Below are positions 63,648 through 64,000 of a stretch of DNA of 64,000 nt, in pieces. Location of the stretch: contig NZ_BBJS01000013.1 in the NCBI RefSeq assembly GCF_000739895.2, forward strand, positions 1 to 64,000, read 5' to 3'. The translations under genes were made by a program, and so were the position numbers. The notes beneath the pieces were generated by a model. It was not told where the DNA came from. It ran no database searches and saw only the letters and a list, made by a program, of their open reading frames with translations. The stretch comes from Sphingomonas paucimobilis NBRC 13935. GTDB taxonomy: Bacteria; Pseudomonadota; Alphaproteobacteria; Sphingomonadales; Sphingomonadaceae. Positions within the stretch are counted from its first letter, which is position 1. Each line of letters starts with the position of its first letter.

Positions 63648-64000
63648 TCAGGCCTCGGACTTTGTTAGCGCGGGCACCGGTATCGCAGCGGCCACCCTGC
63701 CTTCGGCGCGATAGTCCGGCGGGATGTCGAAGTCCTTCCGGGCAAGGCCGCGCGACGCCTGCGCCCCTTTCGGCAGGCCCGACCGGTCCGAATAGTCGCG
63801 GTCGCTACCGGGTTCGCGGGCATGCGCGGCCTCTACTCCCTTGAAAGCGGCAACATCGAGCAGCGTGATCCCGGCGACCAATGCGGTCGCGACCGCGGCA
63901 TTGCGCCATTTCGGATTGTCGCGATGCAGCGCCCCAGCGAGTGTGGCCAGGTCGAGCGCATCGCCCCCGATCCGGGCGGCCAGCCCGATCGGCTTGTCGA
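63648..64000 (-). CDS. Membrane protein C-terminus, cyclase/dehydrase-like, cut by window edge
   Basis: The frame is open from the window edge to a TGA at 63648-63650, giving about 116 residues. The segment has GDALDLATLAGALHRDNPKWRNAAVATALVAGITLLDVAAFKG-type sequence with one membrane helix, then a soluble tail with SDRSGLPKGAQASRG. It resembles proteins annotated as SRPBCC/cyclase-dehydrase membrane proteins in sphingomonads, from memory. The N-terminal part lies outside the window. Confidence 0.55.
   Translation of the reverse strand, partial: DKPIGLAARIGGDALDLATLAGALHRDNPKWRNAAVATALVAGITLLDVAAFKGVEAAHAREPGSDRDYSDRSGLPKGAQASRGLARKDFDIPPDYRAEGRVAAAIPVPALTKSEA

Noticed and set aside
1..64000. 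tRNA, rRNA, CRISPR, insertion sequence or prophage
   Set aside because: No cloverleaf, rRNA-like stretch, spaced direct repeats, transposase or integrase sequence was seen on reading both strands.

Overview
The window is GC-rich chromosomal DNA from an alphaproteobacterium, most likely Sphingomonas or a close relative in the Sphingomonadaceae. Supporting signs are four large TonB-dependent receptors, a TonB receptor/tryptophan-halogenase/SapC locus of the Xanthomonas-Caulobacter-Sphingomonas type, and many short accessory loci each with its own regulator. I saw no rRNA, tRNA, CRISPR array, insertion sequence or integrase. The species call is inference from gene content.

Layout. 1-9.5 kb: a regulator-like partial gene, a 5'-truncated DUF6528 remnant, a ROK regulator, a secreted GH43/ricin-lectin enzyme coupled to a small anchored protein, an ABC-F ATPase with a flavin monooxygenase, and a divergent SDR/LysR pair. 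9.6-18.1 kb: TonB receptor facing a halogenase-sapC operon, a YdjM-like membrane protein, and a second TonB receptor. 18.1-23.3 kb: NAD salvage (nicotinamidase, NrtR, nicotinate phosphoribosyltransferase) with a TonB receptor downstream of the nicotinamidase. 23.5-31.7 kb: pentose-glycan locus (TonB receptor, two GH43 enzymes, LacI regulator, MFS transporter). 31.8-37.3 kb: RTX lipase, glycine-rich secreted protein, subtilase, ECF sigma and anti-sigma. 37.4-39.2 kb: arsR-arsC-acr3. 39.3-45.3 kb: LysR regulator and a dabB-dabA-DUF6671-small ORF operon for inorganic carbon uptake. 45.4-51.3 kb: GAF/Fis regulator, aldehyde and alcohol dehydrogenases, DUF779 protein, SDR/LysR pair. 51.4-59.4 kb: sigma-54 activator, a polytopic membrane protein, and an operon for a medium-chain dehydrogenase, outer-membrane channel, SDR and SnoaL-fused flavin monooxygenase. 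59.7-64 kb: chromate resistance (chrB-like, chrA), a HisKA_2 histidine kinase, and a frameshifted membrane-protein gene.

The most notable regulatory structure is at 54.5-54.67 kb. Two divergent, perfectly spaced sigma-54 promoters flank two inverted repeats lying nearly equidistant from both predicted starts. This would let the adjacent AcoR-like activator switch the membrane protein and the catabolic operon together. Other points of interest are the DAB carbon-uptake operon carrying DUF6671 in an apparent heterotroph, an arsR gene that appears leaderless and buried in a perfect 15-bp-arm operator, a possible leader ORF overlapping the ABC-F start, and a TonB receptor attached to NAD salvage.
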